From positions 71,563 through 135,562 of the forward strand of contig DHDH01000029.1 of the NCBI GenBank assembly GCA_002399235.1: a stretch of DNA of 64,000 bases. Direction: 5' to 3'. The stretch's first letter is position 1; every line of letters begins with the position of its first letter. The DNA is from Firmicutes bacterium UBA4881. GTDB taxonomy: Bacteria > Bacillota > DTU065. Of the stretch, positions 43,504-53,335 are shown piece after piece. The notes beneath the pieces were generated by a model. That model was not told where the DNA came from, made no database searches, and saw nothing but the letters and a program-made list of their open reading frames with translations. Position numbers and translations under genes: made by a program.

Positions 43504-43999
43504 ATGAATCAAGTAATTGAGCGAGTAGAAGCAAGATTAAAAGATAACAATTTAGTTTTCGCTAAAAAGCCTATTATAGTAGGTGGTATGTCTATGGAAT
43601 ATTATGGTCTGAGAAAATCAGGCGCAGATATTGATTTAGTAATATCTAATGAAGATTATCTTAGTCTTGTTAAAAAGTATCCCGATCAGCAAAAAGATAT
43701 ATATGGAGACTTAGGTGTGGTAGTTAGCGAATTTGAAATTTGGCGAAGCATTGCTCTCTTAGATTACAATTTTTTCCTTAAAGATGCTGTTGAAGAAGGA
43801 AACTTTTTTGTGGTGTCTTTGAACAGACTTTTGTTGATGCGTGTGTGTGCTATGGATGTTGAGAAATATAAAAAAGATCTAATCCTGATGAAAGAATATT
43901 ATTATAATAATTTTCGCAATCAGGAATTTTTAAAAGAAGCCGAAGTCCATATTAAATCCTATAAGAAATCAGGAGGTATCATATTCGGTGGTAAATATC
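43504..43999 (+). CDS. Nucleotidyltransferase-fold protein under SOS control
   Basis: 168 residues (the stop is at 44008-44010). SD AGGAGGTCC. The N-terminal part has IIVGGMSMEYYGLRKSGADID, i.e. the GG...YYG.R...DiD signature of nucleotidyltransferase-fold (MNT/AbiEii-like and DUF6036-like) proteins; two acidic residues in ADIDLVIS could bind metal. The rest is helical, ends KSYKKSGGIIFGGKYLDE and is not recognised. The downstream neighbour is convergent and there is no obvious antitoxin. A perfect LexA box stands before it. This combination suggests a DNA-damage-induced nucleotidyltransferase. Its target, whether tRNA, protein or other, is unknown. (Coordinates here end at residue 165; the gene runs to 44010.). 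Confidence 0.75.
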
Positions 44000-44118
44000 T
44001 AGATGAATAAATGAGCTATGTTATTGCCCTAGCATTTATTAAGAAAATCCAATCTAACAATGGAGTTTTCAACTAGATCATATACTCTCTTCTCTTTTTA
44101 GGAAGGGGAGAAACTTTG

Positions 44119-45027
44119 CTAATCTAGAGTTGGCTTTTTAGTTATTGGAACTTTAATCGCTTGTAATAAACGGAAATTCAAATAAAAAGCCCAAAATGCC
44201 ATTAGTACAAAACTCCCTACCTTAGTTATAAGAACCGGGATGGGAACATTAATACCTGCAGCTCGTTGAAATATTGTTTGTAAGGGAAGCATAACTCCAA
44301 TAACTAGACATAGCGTAAGTAACATCGCCAATAAAACATAACCCATACCCTTTTTCTTTTTTAGTAGAAAAAAGGTAATTAAGGCTAAGGGACTAATAAG
44401 TCCCATATCTAAAACATAGGTAATCTCTGTAGTATAAACCTCAATCAATGATAAGGAACGTTTAGCTATCAAAGCACTAATAATATCAGGTAACCAAGCA
44501 ACAAATAGAGCTACACTAGTAAGAATTAAAAAAGTATAGATTGAAGTATAAGGCAGGTTCTGATCTATAACGTTTTCTAATTCTTGGTAGTCTATACTAA
44601 TCAAAGCCATGATCAACGAAAAAAATGTAGTAGAAAAAAGAGCAATATATAGCAGATGCAACGAATTATAAGTTACACCAAGAGCGATACTGGCAGCATA
44701 ATAGGTAAATACTGCTAATAACGAGGTTAAATAGATTCTTTGTTTTATGGTCTGCTTTTTAATATCATTTACTAGTGCCAAGAATAAAAGAGGAACAACG
44801 ATAAAGAGAATGGTAAAATCCGAACCTCTAAAGATCGGTGCCCGGAAATGTGAATCGTGGGCATAAAGCCCATCTCCATAAATAAGTACTTCATCTCCAT
44901 ATTGATTTAATACTTTATATGGTGTTCCACCTGTTTTGTAAAACACACCCGTAGCTGTGATAATTATGCTAAGCATTAAGATGAGAAAAGTGCAACAATA
45001 AAGAGCCGTCTTATTATAACTTTTCAT
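44119..45027 (-). CDS. Multi-pass membrane protein of unknown function
   Basis: 302 residues. A signal-like first helix (about 8-28) is followed by a short extracytoplasmic stretch with GDEVLIYGDGLYAHDSHFRAP and about seven more helices. No transporter or enzyme motif is recognised. It has no strong SD (start ATG at 45027 with a purine-poor leader) and stands alone between the nucleotidyltransferase and lonA. Its composition does not differ much from the surrounding sequence. Confidence 0.55.
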   Translation of the reverse strand: MKSYNKTALYCCTFLILMLSIIITATGVFYKTGGTPYKVLNQYGDEVLIYGDGLYAHDSHFRAPIFRGSDFTILFIVVPLLFLALVNDIKKQTIKQRIYLTSLLAVFTYYAASIALGVTYNSLHLLYIALFSTTFFSLIMALISIDYQELENVIDQNLPYTSIYTFLILTSVALFVAWLPDIISALIAKRSLSLIEVYTTEITYVLDMGLISPLALITFFLLKKKKGMGYVLLAMLLTLCLVIGVMLPLQTIFQRAAGINVPIPVLITKVGSFVLMAFWAFYLNFRLLQAIKVPITKKPTLD

Positions 45028-45332
45028 TTATTTATCTCCGTTTCTCGTTTAATTAAAAGCATAGGCTAATACAATAATCGACTTTATTGGCAACTAAGTA
45101 GCCCCTATTAAGAAATTCATCCTATTAATTAACACCTAATAAACAACAATTAACATATTAGCCTTGTTTAGCATATTTACATCTCTATGAAAAAACTCCT
45201 TGATTACCTTGCAACCTTTTTAAGGCTAAATCACAGATTTAGGTTAGATATTAATAATCCAATATGATATTACTATGGGTCTAAATAACATTCAAACTCC
45301 TTACAGCCATAATTAACAAATAGCCTCTCTGT
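45028..45332. other. AT-rich spacer upstream of the membrane protein
   Basis: About 300 bases, very AT-rich. No gene, repeat or clear promoter pair is visible. Confidence 0.5.
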
Positions 45333-45386
45333 AAAAATACCCCCTACAGTAAACAGTTTTCGTTTAGGCTGTTTACCATAGGGGGC
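45333..45386 (-). terminator. Terminator after lonA
   Basis: Minus strand GCCCCCTATGGTAAACAG/CTGTTTACTGTAGGGGGT, a long stem with two mismatches and a 12-base loop, then ATTTTTAC. Confidence 0.85.
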
Positions 45387-45409
45387 ATATTACTTCGATA
45401 CTCTCAATC

Positions 45410-47767
45410 TTACCTTAATGCGTTATCCAATACTTCGTCCATATGGGAAACGGGTATAATAGTCAAACCTTTTAAAATCTCCTTAGGAATTTCCTTAAGA
45501 TCTTTGGCATTATCTTGGGGTATGAGTACTGTCTTTATACCAGCACGTTGAGCTCCTAAAAGTTTTTCTTTAAGCCCGCCAATAGGCAATACTCTTCCTC
45601 TTAAGGTAATCTCACCTGTCATAGCTACATCCCATCTTACTGGTTTGCTAGTTAAAGCTGAGATTAACGCTGTTGCCATGGTAATCCCCGCCGAAGGACC
45701 TTCTTTAGGTATTGCTCCTTCAGGCACATGGATATGAATATCATTTGTCTCATAAAAGTCTTTAGCTAAATCAAATTCTGTAGCCCGAGAGCGCAGGTAA
45801 CTAAGACCAGCTTGAGCTGATTCTTTCATTACATCGCCAAGTTTTCCTGTCAAAGTAAGATGGCCTTTGCCTGGTACAACACTTGCCTCGATAGAGATAA
45901 TGTCGCCTCCTACAGGAGTCCATACCAGTCCAGTTGCTACACCTATTTTATCTTCAGTGTCAGCTAATCCATATTTGTAGTGAGGTACCCCAAGGTACTT
46001 CTGGATATTACTAGCGCTAATTTTGATCTGGTGATGTTTACCGGCAACAATTTCTTTAGCCGCTTTCCTATATAAACCAGCTAAATTTCGCTCTAAGTTA
46101 CGCACTCCAGCTTCTCTAGTATACTCTCTAATAATTGCTTGAACAGCAGTTTTAGATACTACAACATTTTCATCTTTTAGTCCATGTGCTTCTAGTTGCT
46201 TTGGCATCAAATGCCTTAATGCGATCTCCATCTTCTCTGGTTCTGTGTACCCTGGAATAGTAATTAACTCCATACGATCAAGAAGTGGTTGAGGAATATT
46301 TTCTGCATTATTCGCTGTCGTAATAAACATTACACGCGAAAGATCGAACGGAACTTCGAGAAAATGGTCTTGGAAAGAATTATTTTGTTCAGGATCTAAT
46401 ACCTCAAGTAAAGCAGAAGCCGGATCACCTCTAAAGTCAGAAGACATCTTATCAACTTCGTCGAGAAGAAGCACTGGATTTTTTGATTTAGCATCTCGCA
46501 TAGATTGAATAATCTTGCCTGGCAATGCTCCTACATAAGTTCTTCTGTGACCTCTTATCTCAGCTTCATCACGAACGCCACCTAAAGAAAAGCGGACAAA
46601 CTTGCGATTAAGGGCTGTAGCTACTGACTTGGCTAATGAAGTCTTACCTACACCAGGGGGACCCACTAAACACAAAATAGGTCCTTTCATACTTTTTGTG
46701 AGTTTTCTCACAGCCAAAAACTCAAGTATTCTCTCTTTAACCTTTTCTAACCCATAATGCTCTTCGTTTAGTATTTCCTCTGCTTTCATGATGTCTATAT
46801 TATCTTTAGTTTCGGTTTTCCAAGGTAAAGAGATCAACCAATCGAGGTAATTACGTACAACAACAGCTTCGGCAGTTCCTGGTGGCATCTTCTCTAAACG
46901 CGAAACTTCTTTTAAAGCTTTTTCTTTAGTAGCTGCATTTAATCCAAGTTTTTCAATCTTTTCTCGGTAATCGTCTATTTCTTGAGCCTTTTCATCTTCC
47001 TCACCTAGTTCTTGTCTAATAGCTCGGAGTTGTTCTCTAAGATAGTAATCTCTTTGACTCTTGTCCATCTGACGCCTAACTCTATTTGAGATGTTTTTCT
47101 CTAGTTCGAGAATTTCCATCTCATGGGAGAGAGTAACGGTTAGGATTTCTAATCTTTTTTTGCCATTTAAGATCTCAAGAAGGCGCTGCTTGTCCTCCAT
47201 ACGAATTGACAATTGGGCAGAGATATTATCGGCAAGTTTTCCCGGTTCGGTAATATCTTCTAAAGAGGCAACAACCTCTAGAGGAAGCTTTTTGGATAAT
47301 TTAACATATTTCTCAAAAAGGTTAATTGTCGTCCGCATTAAAGCTTCTGTTTCCTTGTCTATTGTCTCATCTGTGTAGATTATATTAGCTTGCGCTATAT
47401 AGTAGGGATCTTCCTGCAGCATTTTCTCAATTTTAACTCTCGACAGTCCCTCAACTAGAATGCGAATATGGCCTTCTGGAAGTTTTAGAAGCTGTTTAAT
47501 TTCCACTAGAGTGCCAATGTCATATATGTCATCAACCTCAGGTTCCTTAACTTTTGCTTCTTTTTGTGCAGCTAAGATCAGTATCCGGTCTTCGACCATC
47601 GCTTGCTCTAATGCGCTGATCGATTTCTCTCTACCGACCTCTAAAGGTGTTACCATACCCGGATAAACCAACATGCCTCTAAGTGGCATGAGTGGCCAAG
47701 TTTCTCTAAGGGCGGTTAAGGGACTATCCATATCAATATTATTTTTAGGTTGCAACTCATTTTGCAT
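45410..47767 (-). CDS. lonA: ATP-dependent protease La (Lon)
   Basis: 785 residues from the ATG at 47767 with GGAGGTGG upstream (open to 47785). The N-terminal substrate domain (about 30-220, LPLRGMLVYPGMVTPLEVGR), AAA+ module with GPPGVGKTSLAKS (about 355) and LLDEVDKMSSDF, and the protease domain with catalytic Ser in PEGAIPKEGPSAGITMA (about 680) and Lys in GEITLRGRVLPIGGLKEKLL. It degrades misfolded and regulatory proteins. Downstream of lonB with a short gap. Confidence 0.98.
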   Translation of the reverse strand: MQNELQPKNNIDMDSPLTALRETWPLMPLRGMLVYPGMVTPLEVGREKSISALEQAMVEDRILILAAQKEAKVKEPEVDDIYDIGTLVEIKQLLKLPEGHIRILVEGLSRVKIEKMLQEDPYYIAQANIIYTDETIDKETEALMRTTINLFEKYVKLSKKLPLEVVASLEDITEPGKLADNISAQLSIRMEDKQRLLEILNGKKRLEILTVTLSHEMEILELEKNISNRVRRQMDKSQRDYYLREQLRAIRQELGEEDEKAQEIDDYREKIEKLGLNAATKEKALKEVSRLEKMPPGTAEAVVVRNYLDWLISLPWKTETKDNIDIMKAEEILNEEHYGLEKVKERILEFLAVRKLTKSMKGPILCLVGPPGVGKTSLAKSVATALNRKFVRFSLGGVRDEAEIRGHRRTYVGALPGKIIQSMRDAKSKNPVLLLDEVDKMSSDFRGDPASALLEVLDPEQNNSFQDHFLEVPFDLSRVMFITTANNAENIPQPLLDRMELITIPGYTEPEKMEIALRHLMPKQLEAHGLKDENVVVSKTAVQAIIREYTREAGVRNLERNLAGLYRKAAKEIVAGKHHQIKISASNIQKYLGVPHYKYGLADTEDKIGVATGLVWTPVGGDIISIEASVVPGKGHLTLTGKLGDVMKESAQAGLSYLRSRATEFDLAKDFYETNDIHIHVPEGAIPKEGPSAGITMATALISALTSKPVRWDVAMTGEITLRGRVLPIGGLKEKLLGAQRAGIKTVLIPQDNAKDLKEIPKEILKGLTIIPVSHMDEVLDNALR

Positions 47768-47799
47768 TACCGCCACCTCCATCATTTGCTATGGATTAT

Positions 47800-49464
47800 T
47801 TACCCGTTTACACTAGTAATCAAACTGTTTGTATAAACTAGAGGTGCATTTCTTAAAAATACATCTTCTAGCATCTCATTGACATGCAAAATCGGTATTA
47901 CTTCTAAGGAATATGTTGCATAGTAACTTTGGTAGTTTGCCTTAGGTATATAAACCTTTTTTACGCCTGCTCTAATTGCAGCATCTATCTTAGCTGTAAC
48001 ACCACCTACTGGCCGCACATTCCCCCTCACACCCACTTCGCCTGTAAAAGCTATCTGGTTATCTATAGGAATCTCTTTAATAGCCGAATAGAGTAAAGCT
48101 GTAAGTGCTAGTCCAGCAGAAGGACCATCAACAGGCACCCCACCAGGAAAATTAATGTGTATGTGGTATTTGGAAAGCTCTAAATTAAGCACCGAACCTA
48201 AAACCGTCAGTACATTTTCTAAAGAGGCTCTAGCCATACTTTTTCTGCGTAGCTTTTGGCCATAGTGTTCACCGAACTCTTCTTCTTCCACTATACCTGT
48301 GACAATTAACTTACCTTCGCCTTTTTCTACTGGATAAACTCTAGCTTCAATGTCCATAATCTGGCCTAAATGAGGTCCATAAATAGCTAATCCATTTACT
48401 GCACCAACCAACTTTTCATTGGTAACAGCAAATATTGGCCGTGGAGAGTAATGACCAGAGCTAACTACCCATTCCATGTCTTCTTGACTAATCCTGTTTC
48501 TTCGCTCACTTAAAACAAGCCCTTCAGCAATCTGTACCATATTAACAGCATCACGACCACTATAAGCATGTTGTTCGACAATATCAAGGATATTTTCATC
48601 ATAGGCTGCGCCTATTTTTTTCAAAGCATTTTGGGAAATAATCCGGATCTCTCTTTCGGTGAGTCCCCTAAAGAAGATCTCTATACAACGAGAGCGAAGA
48701 GCTGGTGGTAGTTCGTCTGGACTTCTTGTAGTTGCTCCAACCAGTCGAAAATCAGCTGGTAAGCCATTTTTAAAAATATCATGGATATGCTCGGGAATAC
48801 TTTTATTATCAGGAGAGTAATAAGCACTCTCTAAATAAACCTTACGATCTTCGAGAACTTTCAACAAGCGGTTCATTTGAATGGGATGTAGTTCGCCAAT
48901 CTCATCGAGGAAAAGAATGCCACCATGCGCTTTAGTTACTGCACCTGGTTTTGGTTGTGGAACACCAGCAATTCCTAATGGTCCTGCTCCTTGGTAGATA
49001 GGATCATGTACTGATCCCATTAATGGATCAGCTATACCTCGATCATCAAAACGAGCTGTTGTAGCATCAATTTCTAAAAAAACAGCATCTGGTCTAAACG
49101 GCGTATTAGGCGATCTTTTGGCTTCTTCTAATACTACTCTAGCTGCTGCTGTTTTACCAACCCCTGGTGGTCCATAAATAATTACATGCTGAGGATTAGG
49201 GCCAAATAGCGCTGCTCTTAATGCCCTCAAACCATCTTCTTGACCAACAATATCACGAAAATTAGTAGGCCTTGTTTTTTCTGCAAGTGGTTCGGATAAG
49301 GAAATAGCTCGAAGCTGTCTTAATTTATCCATCTCTTTTTGGCTTTCTTTTTCGACAGCGGTTTTAGTTCCCTGTTGATTTTTTAATAGATTCCAAAAGT
49401 AGATACCTATCACTATGGAAAAGAGCATACTTAAAATGACTAATAGTTGAACAAAGGCATTCAT
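47800..49464 (-). CDS. lonB: Membrane-associated Lon-like protease LonB
   Basis: 554 residues from the ATG at 49464 (AAGGAGG 7 bases upstream). One N-terminal membrane helix (about 3-25), then an AAA+ domain with GPPGVGKTAAARV (about 100) and GGILFLDEIGELHP, and a C-terminal Lon protease domain with catalytic Ser in PGGVPVDGPSAGLALTA and Lys in GEVGVRGNVRPVGGVTAKI. In Bacillus LonB is expressed in the forespore. It is encoded between clpX and lonA, as is usual in sporulating Bacillota. Confidence 0.95.
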   Translation of the reverse strand: MNAFVQLLVILSMLFSIVIGIYFWNLLKNQQGTKTAVEKESQKEMDKLRQLRAISLSEPLAEKTRPTNFRDIVGQEDGLRALRAALFGPNPQHVIIYGPPGVGKTAAARVVLEEAKRSPNTPFRPDAVFLEIDATTARFDDRGIADPLMGSVHDPIYQGAGPLGIAGVPQPKPGAVTKAHGGILFLDEIGELHPIQMNRLLKVLEDRKVYLESAYYSPDNKSIPEHIHDIFKNGLPADFRLVGATTRSPDELPPALRSRCIEIFFRGLTEREIRIISQNALKKIGAAYDENILDIVEQHAYSGRDAVNMVQIAEGLVLSERRNRISQEDMEWVVSSGHYSPRPIFAVTNEKLVGAVNGLAIYGPHLGQIMDIEARVYPVEKGEGKLIVTGIVEEEEFGEHYGQKLRRKSMARASLENVLTVLGSVLNLELSKYHIHINFPGGVPVDGPSAGLALTALLYSAIKEIPIDNQIAFTGEVGVRGNVRPVGGVTAKIDAAIRAGVKKVYIPKANYQSYYATYSLEVIPILHVNEMLEDVFLRNAPLVYTNSLITSVNG

Positions 49465-49552
49465 AGGCAAGCCTCCTTATACTAACTGCTTTGTTAGTAT
49501 ATCCACGGCTTTAGCCTTTAACCTATCGAAAACTTTTCTTTACAACTTAATA

Positions 49553-49583
49553 CAAAAAAGGAGCTCCCGATGGGGGGAGCTCC
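49553..49583 (-). terminator. Terminator after clpX
   Basis: Minus strand GGAGCTCCC/GGGAGCTCC, a 9-bp perfect stem with a CCCATC loop and TTTTTT. Confidence 0.9.
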
Positions 49584-49590
49584 TCAAAAC

Positions 49591-50838
49591 TCAAGCAGTT
49601 TCTTCTTTGTGGCTTTTTGCCACAAGCGGCAAGGAGCCGTTTTGAACCACTTCTTCAGTAATTCTCACAGTTTTAATACTATTCTCAGATGGTACTTCAA
49701 ACATAACTTCTAGCATCATCTCTTCGAGAATAGCTCTTAAACCTCTAGCTCCTGTTTTTCTCTCCACAGCTTTCTTAGCTATTGCTAAGAGAGCGTCGTC
49801 TTCAAACTGGAGTTTAACATCATCTAGTTCAAGGAGCTTCTGATATTGACGTACCAAAGCATTCTTTGGCTCAGTCAAAATGCGTATTAGAGCTTTTTCA
49901 TCTAGAGGCTCTAGTGTACAAAGGATTGGCACACGACCAACAAACTCAGGAATCATACCAAATTTAAGTAGATCCTCTGGCATTACCTGTTTGAGAATAT
50001 CGCCGATAGCTTTTTCTTCGGTACTTTTCACTGTAGCCCCAAATCCTAAGCCACGTTTACCTGTACGTTTCTCGATAATTTTTTCTAAACCATCGAAAGC
50101 ACCACCACAAATAAACAGGATGTTCGTTGTGTCTATTTGAATAAATTCCTGGTGTGGATGTTTACGTCCACCTTGAGGTGGTACATTGGCAACAGTGCCT
50201 TCTAAGATTTTGAGTAAAGCTTGTTGCACACCTTCACCAGAAACATCTCTAGTAATCGAAGGGTTATCTGATTTTCGAGCTATTTTGTCAATCTCGTCGA
50301 TATAAACAATACCATGTTCGGCACGTTCGATATCGTAGTCTGCTGCCTGAATTAATCTCAGTAAGATGTTCTCAACATCTTCACCAACATAACCAGCTTC
50401 GGTTAAAGTGGTGGCATCAGCTATTGCAAAAGGAACATTTAGGATCTTAGCTAAGGTTTGAGCTAAAAGAGTTTTACCAGAACCTGTCGGTCCTAAAAGT
50501 AAAATATTACTCTTTTGTAGTTCAACATCGTCGTTTCTAGCTGAGTAGTTAATACGTTTATAGTGGTTATAAACTGCTACAGCTAAAATACGCTTAGCCT
50601 GTTCTTGGCCAATGACATAATCATCGAGAATTTCTTTGATTTCTTTAGGTTTAGGAATAGATTCAAGATCTGTTTCCATTTCATCCGTAAATTCTTCTTC
50701 GATGATCTCATTACATAGCTCGATACACTCATTACAGATATATACTCCTGGACCTGCAATGAGTTTTTTTACTTGTTCCTGAGTCTTGCCACAAAAATTA
50801 CATTTAGGCAGACTTTTATCGTCGTTATACTTGGGCAC
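49591..50838 (-). CDS. clpX: ATP-dependent Clp protease ATP-binding subunit ClpX
   Basis: 415 residues from a GTG. The N-terminal zinc-binding domain has CNFCGK...CNECIELCNEII (four Cys, residues about 9-37). AAA+ landmarks are LLGPTGSGKTLLAQTLA (about 115), ATTLTEAGYVGEDVE, IVYIDEIDKIARKS and the ClpP-contact loop near GLGFGATV. It unfolds substrates for ClpP. clpP normally sits between tig and clpX; here it is absent, and clpX directly follows tig. Confidence 0.98.
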   Translation of the reverse strand: MPKYNDDKSLPKCNFCGKTQEQVKKLIAGPGVYICNECIELCNEIIEEEFTDEMETDLESIPKPKEIKEILDDYVIGQEQAKRILAVAVYNHYKRINYSARNDDVELQKSNILLLGPTGSGKTLLAQTLAKILNVPFAIADATTLTEAGYVGEDVENILLRLIQAADYDIERAEHGIVYIDEIDKIARKSDNPSITRDVSGEGVQQALLKILEGTVANVPPQGGRKHPHQEFIQIDTTNILFICGGAFDGLEKIIEKRTGKRGLGFGATVKSTEEKAIGDILKQVMPEDLLKFGMIPEFVGRVPILCTLEPLDEKALIRILTEPKNALVRQYQKLLELDDVKLQFEDDALLAIAKKAVERKTGARGLRAILEEMMLEVMFEVPSENSIKTVRITEEVVQNGSLPLVAKSHKEETA

Positions 50839-50885
50839 GGTCTCTCACCCCACTGTCTCCAGTTTCGGCGACCAAAAGGAAGTTA

Positions 50886-52205
50886 TTACTTAGTTTCAGT
50901 CTCAAACTCTTCTTCCTCAACTGAAGCATTATCCACCAAAAACCGGAGTGTCTTTTCGGTTAGTATGTCATGTCTTAGGTCTTCTACGCGATTATTATTT
51001 TCATAATACTCGCGAATCATTTCTTTACTTACCTGGTAACCAGCTGCTAACTCTTCAAACTTAGCGTCAAGTTCTTCGTCAGCGACTGTGATATTTTCAA
51101 GTTTAGCAACATCTCTTAAGATAAAGAAGTTTTTGACTGCTTGTAAAGCTTTGGGTTCAAAATCTTTTTTAATTTCATCAACAGTTTTACCAGAGTGCTC
51201 CAAATAGGTTTCCCAACTAATGCCTTGATATTCAACTCTAGCTTTAAAATCTGTAACCATACTGTCGATTTGCATTTCAATCATAGAAGGAGGAACGTCA
51301 AACTCGGTTTGGTCAGCGATTATATTAAGAATACTATTCTCTAAATCATAAGTTGCTGCATTTTCAGCTTGTTTTTCCAAATCACTTCTAACCTGATCCT
51401 TAAACTCAGCTAAGGTCTCTTTGCCAAGATCTTTAGCGAATTCATCATCCAGTTCAGGGAGTTCTTCTTTTTTGATCTCTTTAACAGTTACCTTAAAAAC
51501 TGCTGGTTTGCCTGCCAAAGACTCCTGGTGATAATCTTCCGGGAAATTTACATGAACTTCTCCAGCCTCACCAATCTTTTTCCCAATCATCTGATCTTCG
51601 AAACCTGGAATAAAACTATTGCTACCAATTTTCAAGGTATAGTTTTCGGCTGCGCCACCTTCAAAGGGTTCATCATTAATAAAACCTTTGAAATCGAACA
51701 GGATATAGTCGCCGTTTTCCACGGTATCTCTATCTTCAATAGCAACCAACTGAGCTTGACGTTTGCGAGTATTTTCCACAAACTCGTCAACCTCGGTGTC
51801 GCTTATTTTGCGAATCTTTTTGACTGCTTTAACACCTTTATATTCTGGTAGGTTAATCTCTGGCATAACCTCCACAGTCAAGGTATATATAAAATCTTCA
51901 TGCTCATTAACTTGCTCTACATCAAATTGAGGATCTCCTATTGGCTGAATATTGTTATCCTTCATAGCTTGAGCTTGTGTCATATAAATAGAAAGTGACG
52001 CAGCTTCGCTTAAAAGGTAGGATTCACCTAATCTAGAAATAATAATCGGTTTTGGCGCATGGCCTTTTCTAAATCCGGGAAAGTTGTGCTCACGAGCAGC
52101 CCGCTTAATAGCTTCTGCATAATTCTTATCAAAATCTTGAGCAGGGATAGTGACTTTGAGGGTTACCCTGCCACCCTCCTTTTTCTCAATAAGGCTATTC
52201 AACAC
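50886..52205 (-). CDS. tig: Trigger factor
   Basis: 439 residues from the GTG at 52205, which has GGGAGGACT upstream; the frame is open further but that extension runs into a tRNA gene. Ribosome-binding N-domain (1-115) with the signature FPGFRKGHAPKPII (about 44), the PPIase FKBP-type domain (about 150-240, DGDYILFDF-like strand) and a helical C-domain. It is the chaperone that meets nascent chains at the ribosome exit. Confidence 0.96.
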   Translation of the reverse strand: MLNSLIEKKEGGRVTLKVTIPAQDFDKNYAEAIKRAAREHNFPGFRKGHAPKPIIISRLGESYLLSEAASLSIYMTQAQAMKDNNIQPIGDPQFDVEQVNEHEDFIYTLTVEVMPEINLPEYKGVKAVKKIRKISDTEVDEFVENTRKRQAQLVAIEDRDTVENGDYILFDFKGFINDEPFEGGAAENYTLKIGSNSFIPGFEDQMIGKKIGEAGEVHVNFPEDYHQESLAGKPAVFKVTVKEIKKEELPELDDEFAKDLGKETLAEFKDQVRSDLEKQAENAATYDLENSILNIIADQTEFDVPPSMIEMQIDSMVTDFKARVEYQGISWETYLEHSGKTVDEIKKDFEPKALQAVKNFFILRDVAKLENITVADEELDAKFEELAAGYQVSKEMIREYYENNNRVEDLRHDILTEKTLRFLVDNASVEEEEFETETK

Positions 52206-52269
52206 TAAGTCCTCCCTTAAAACTAACCATATAATGCCATAACCGGCAGATAATTTAGATACTCTAGCT

Positions 52270-52296
52270 AAAAAAAACACTCGGTAAAAGCCGAGA
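52270..52296 (-). terminator. Terminator after tRNA-Leu
   Basis: Minus strand CTCGG-CTTTTA-CCGAG followed by TGTTTTTTTT, 14 bases after the tRNA 3' end. Confidence 0.85.
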
Positions 52297-52309
52297 GCAA
52301 AATATGTTA

Positions 52310-52395
52310 TGGTGCGGACGGGGGGATTTGAACCCCCACGGAGGTCGTCCACTAGATCCTAAGTCTAGCGCGTCTGCCAATTCCGCCACGTCCGC
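52310..52395 (-). tRNA. tRNA-Leu (UAG)
   Basis: 86 bases with an encoded CCA end. The acceptor arms GCGGACG/CGTCCGC pair, the D-arm segment follows, the anticodon arm CTAGA-CTTAGGA-TCTAG holds UAG, there is a long variable arm as in class II tRNAs, and the T-arm is GGGGG-TTCAAAT-CCCCC. It is followed by its own terminator, then tig. Confidence 0.97.
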
Positions 52396-52510
52396 GAGCT
52401 CTAATAATTTTGTAGAACAACTGCCAAAGCAATCGTATCTACATGACTTAACAAAGTGATTATAAACCAGTAAGTAGAGTTAGGTCAAGTGTTTGAGCGA
52501 AAAAAGTATT

Positions 52511-53281
52511 TTATTTTACCAATAACCTGTCATTTTCGAGTAGTTCTCGCAGCATACGCGCGGATCTAACAGCGCCTGCATTATAATGATTATTAAACGC
52601 CACATAAGTTTTTTTAAAACTTTTATTTAAAAACTCTAATCTTGGTAACCATTCTGCAAGTTCTTTAGGAGAATATTCATAAGTGTACCTTTCATGTGCA
52701 GCTTCGCCTTGCCACCATTTAGACGAATTACGGCCATGGAAACGTACATATCCAATTGTACCAGTATTTAAGACCATTGGAGGTAGAAGACCTTTTAAGA
52801 CAGGTTCGTCAACAGCAGCAATATTTAAATTCTCTTTTTTTATAAATTCTAATGATTCTAAGTTAGCCCAGCTGTCATGTCTAAATTCATAAACAACATT
52901 ATAACCTATAAAATGATCCCTAAGTCTTATTAAGTAATCTTGATTTTCGGGTGTGTTTTTAAAACTATAAGGAAATTGTGCCAATAGGGCAATTAGTTTA
53001 CTTTGAAAACCTTGCAAGGCTTCACGAAAATGTGGTTCATATTCTCTGTCATGAGTAAAGCTTTGATGTAATTTTACCGCAAACTGAAAATCGTCAGGTA
53101 CTTTCTTTTCCATATTAGCTAAATTGGTAGCTGTTGGTATTCGGTAAAATGTATAGTTAAGTTCCAAGAAGTTAAATTCCTGGCTATAATAAATCAATTC
53201 TCCTCCTTTTTTAAGGTCATTAGGATAATATGTTCCCTGCCAATCCTTATATGAGTAGCCTGATGTCCCAAGATAGAGCAT
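52511..53281 (-). CDS. DUF72 domain protein
   Basis: 256 residues. The start LYLGTSGYSYKDWQGTYYP and later FAVKLHQSFTHD, VVYEFRHDSW, YVRFHGRN and AYVAFNNHYNAGAV are typical of DUF72, a TIM-barrel family of unknown function. An SD (GGGGTGG) precedes the ATG. The C-terminus is complete. Located between spoVT and the tRNA gene; no operon partner is clear. Confidence 0.9.
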   Translation of the reverse strand: MLYLGTSGYSYKDWQGTYYPNDLKKGGELIYYSQEFNFLELNYTFYRIPTATNLANMEKKVPDDFQFAVKLHQSFTHDREYEPHFREALQGFQSKLIALLAQFPYSFKNTPENQDYLIRLRDHFIGYNVVYEFRHDSWANLESLEFIKKENLNIAAVDEPVLKGLLPPMVLNTGTIGYVRFHGRNSSKWWQGEAAHERYTYEYSPKELAEWLPRLEFLNKSFKKTYVAFNNHYNAGAVRSARMLRELLENDRLLVK

Positions 53282-53312
53282 AGCATCTTGCCACCCCTCA
53301 TTACGCTAAGTT

Positions 53313-53335
53313 AATGGGGGGTCTAGCCCCCCATT
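53313..53335. terminator. Hairpin after spoVT
   Basis: Perfect stem AATGGGGGG/CCCCCCATT with a TCTAG-type loop just after the spoVT stop. There is no T-run, so termination is uncertain. Confidence 0.5.

Noticed and set aside
50886..52352. Longer trigger factor starting inside the tRNA gene
   Set aside because: The added N-terminus is a read-through of the tRNA-Leu gene and its terminator. The GTG at 52205 has the SD and gives the normal family start.
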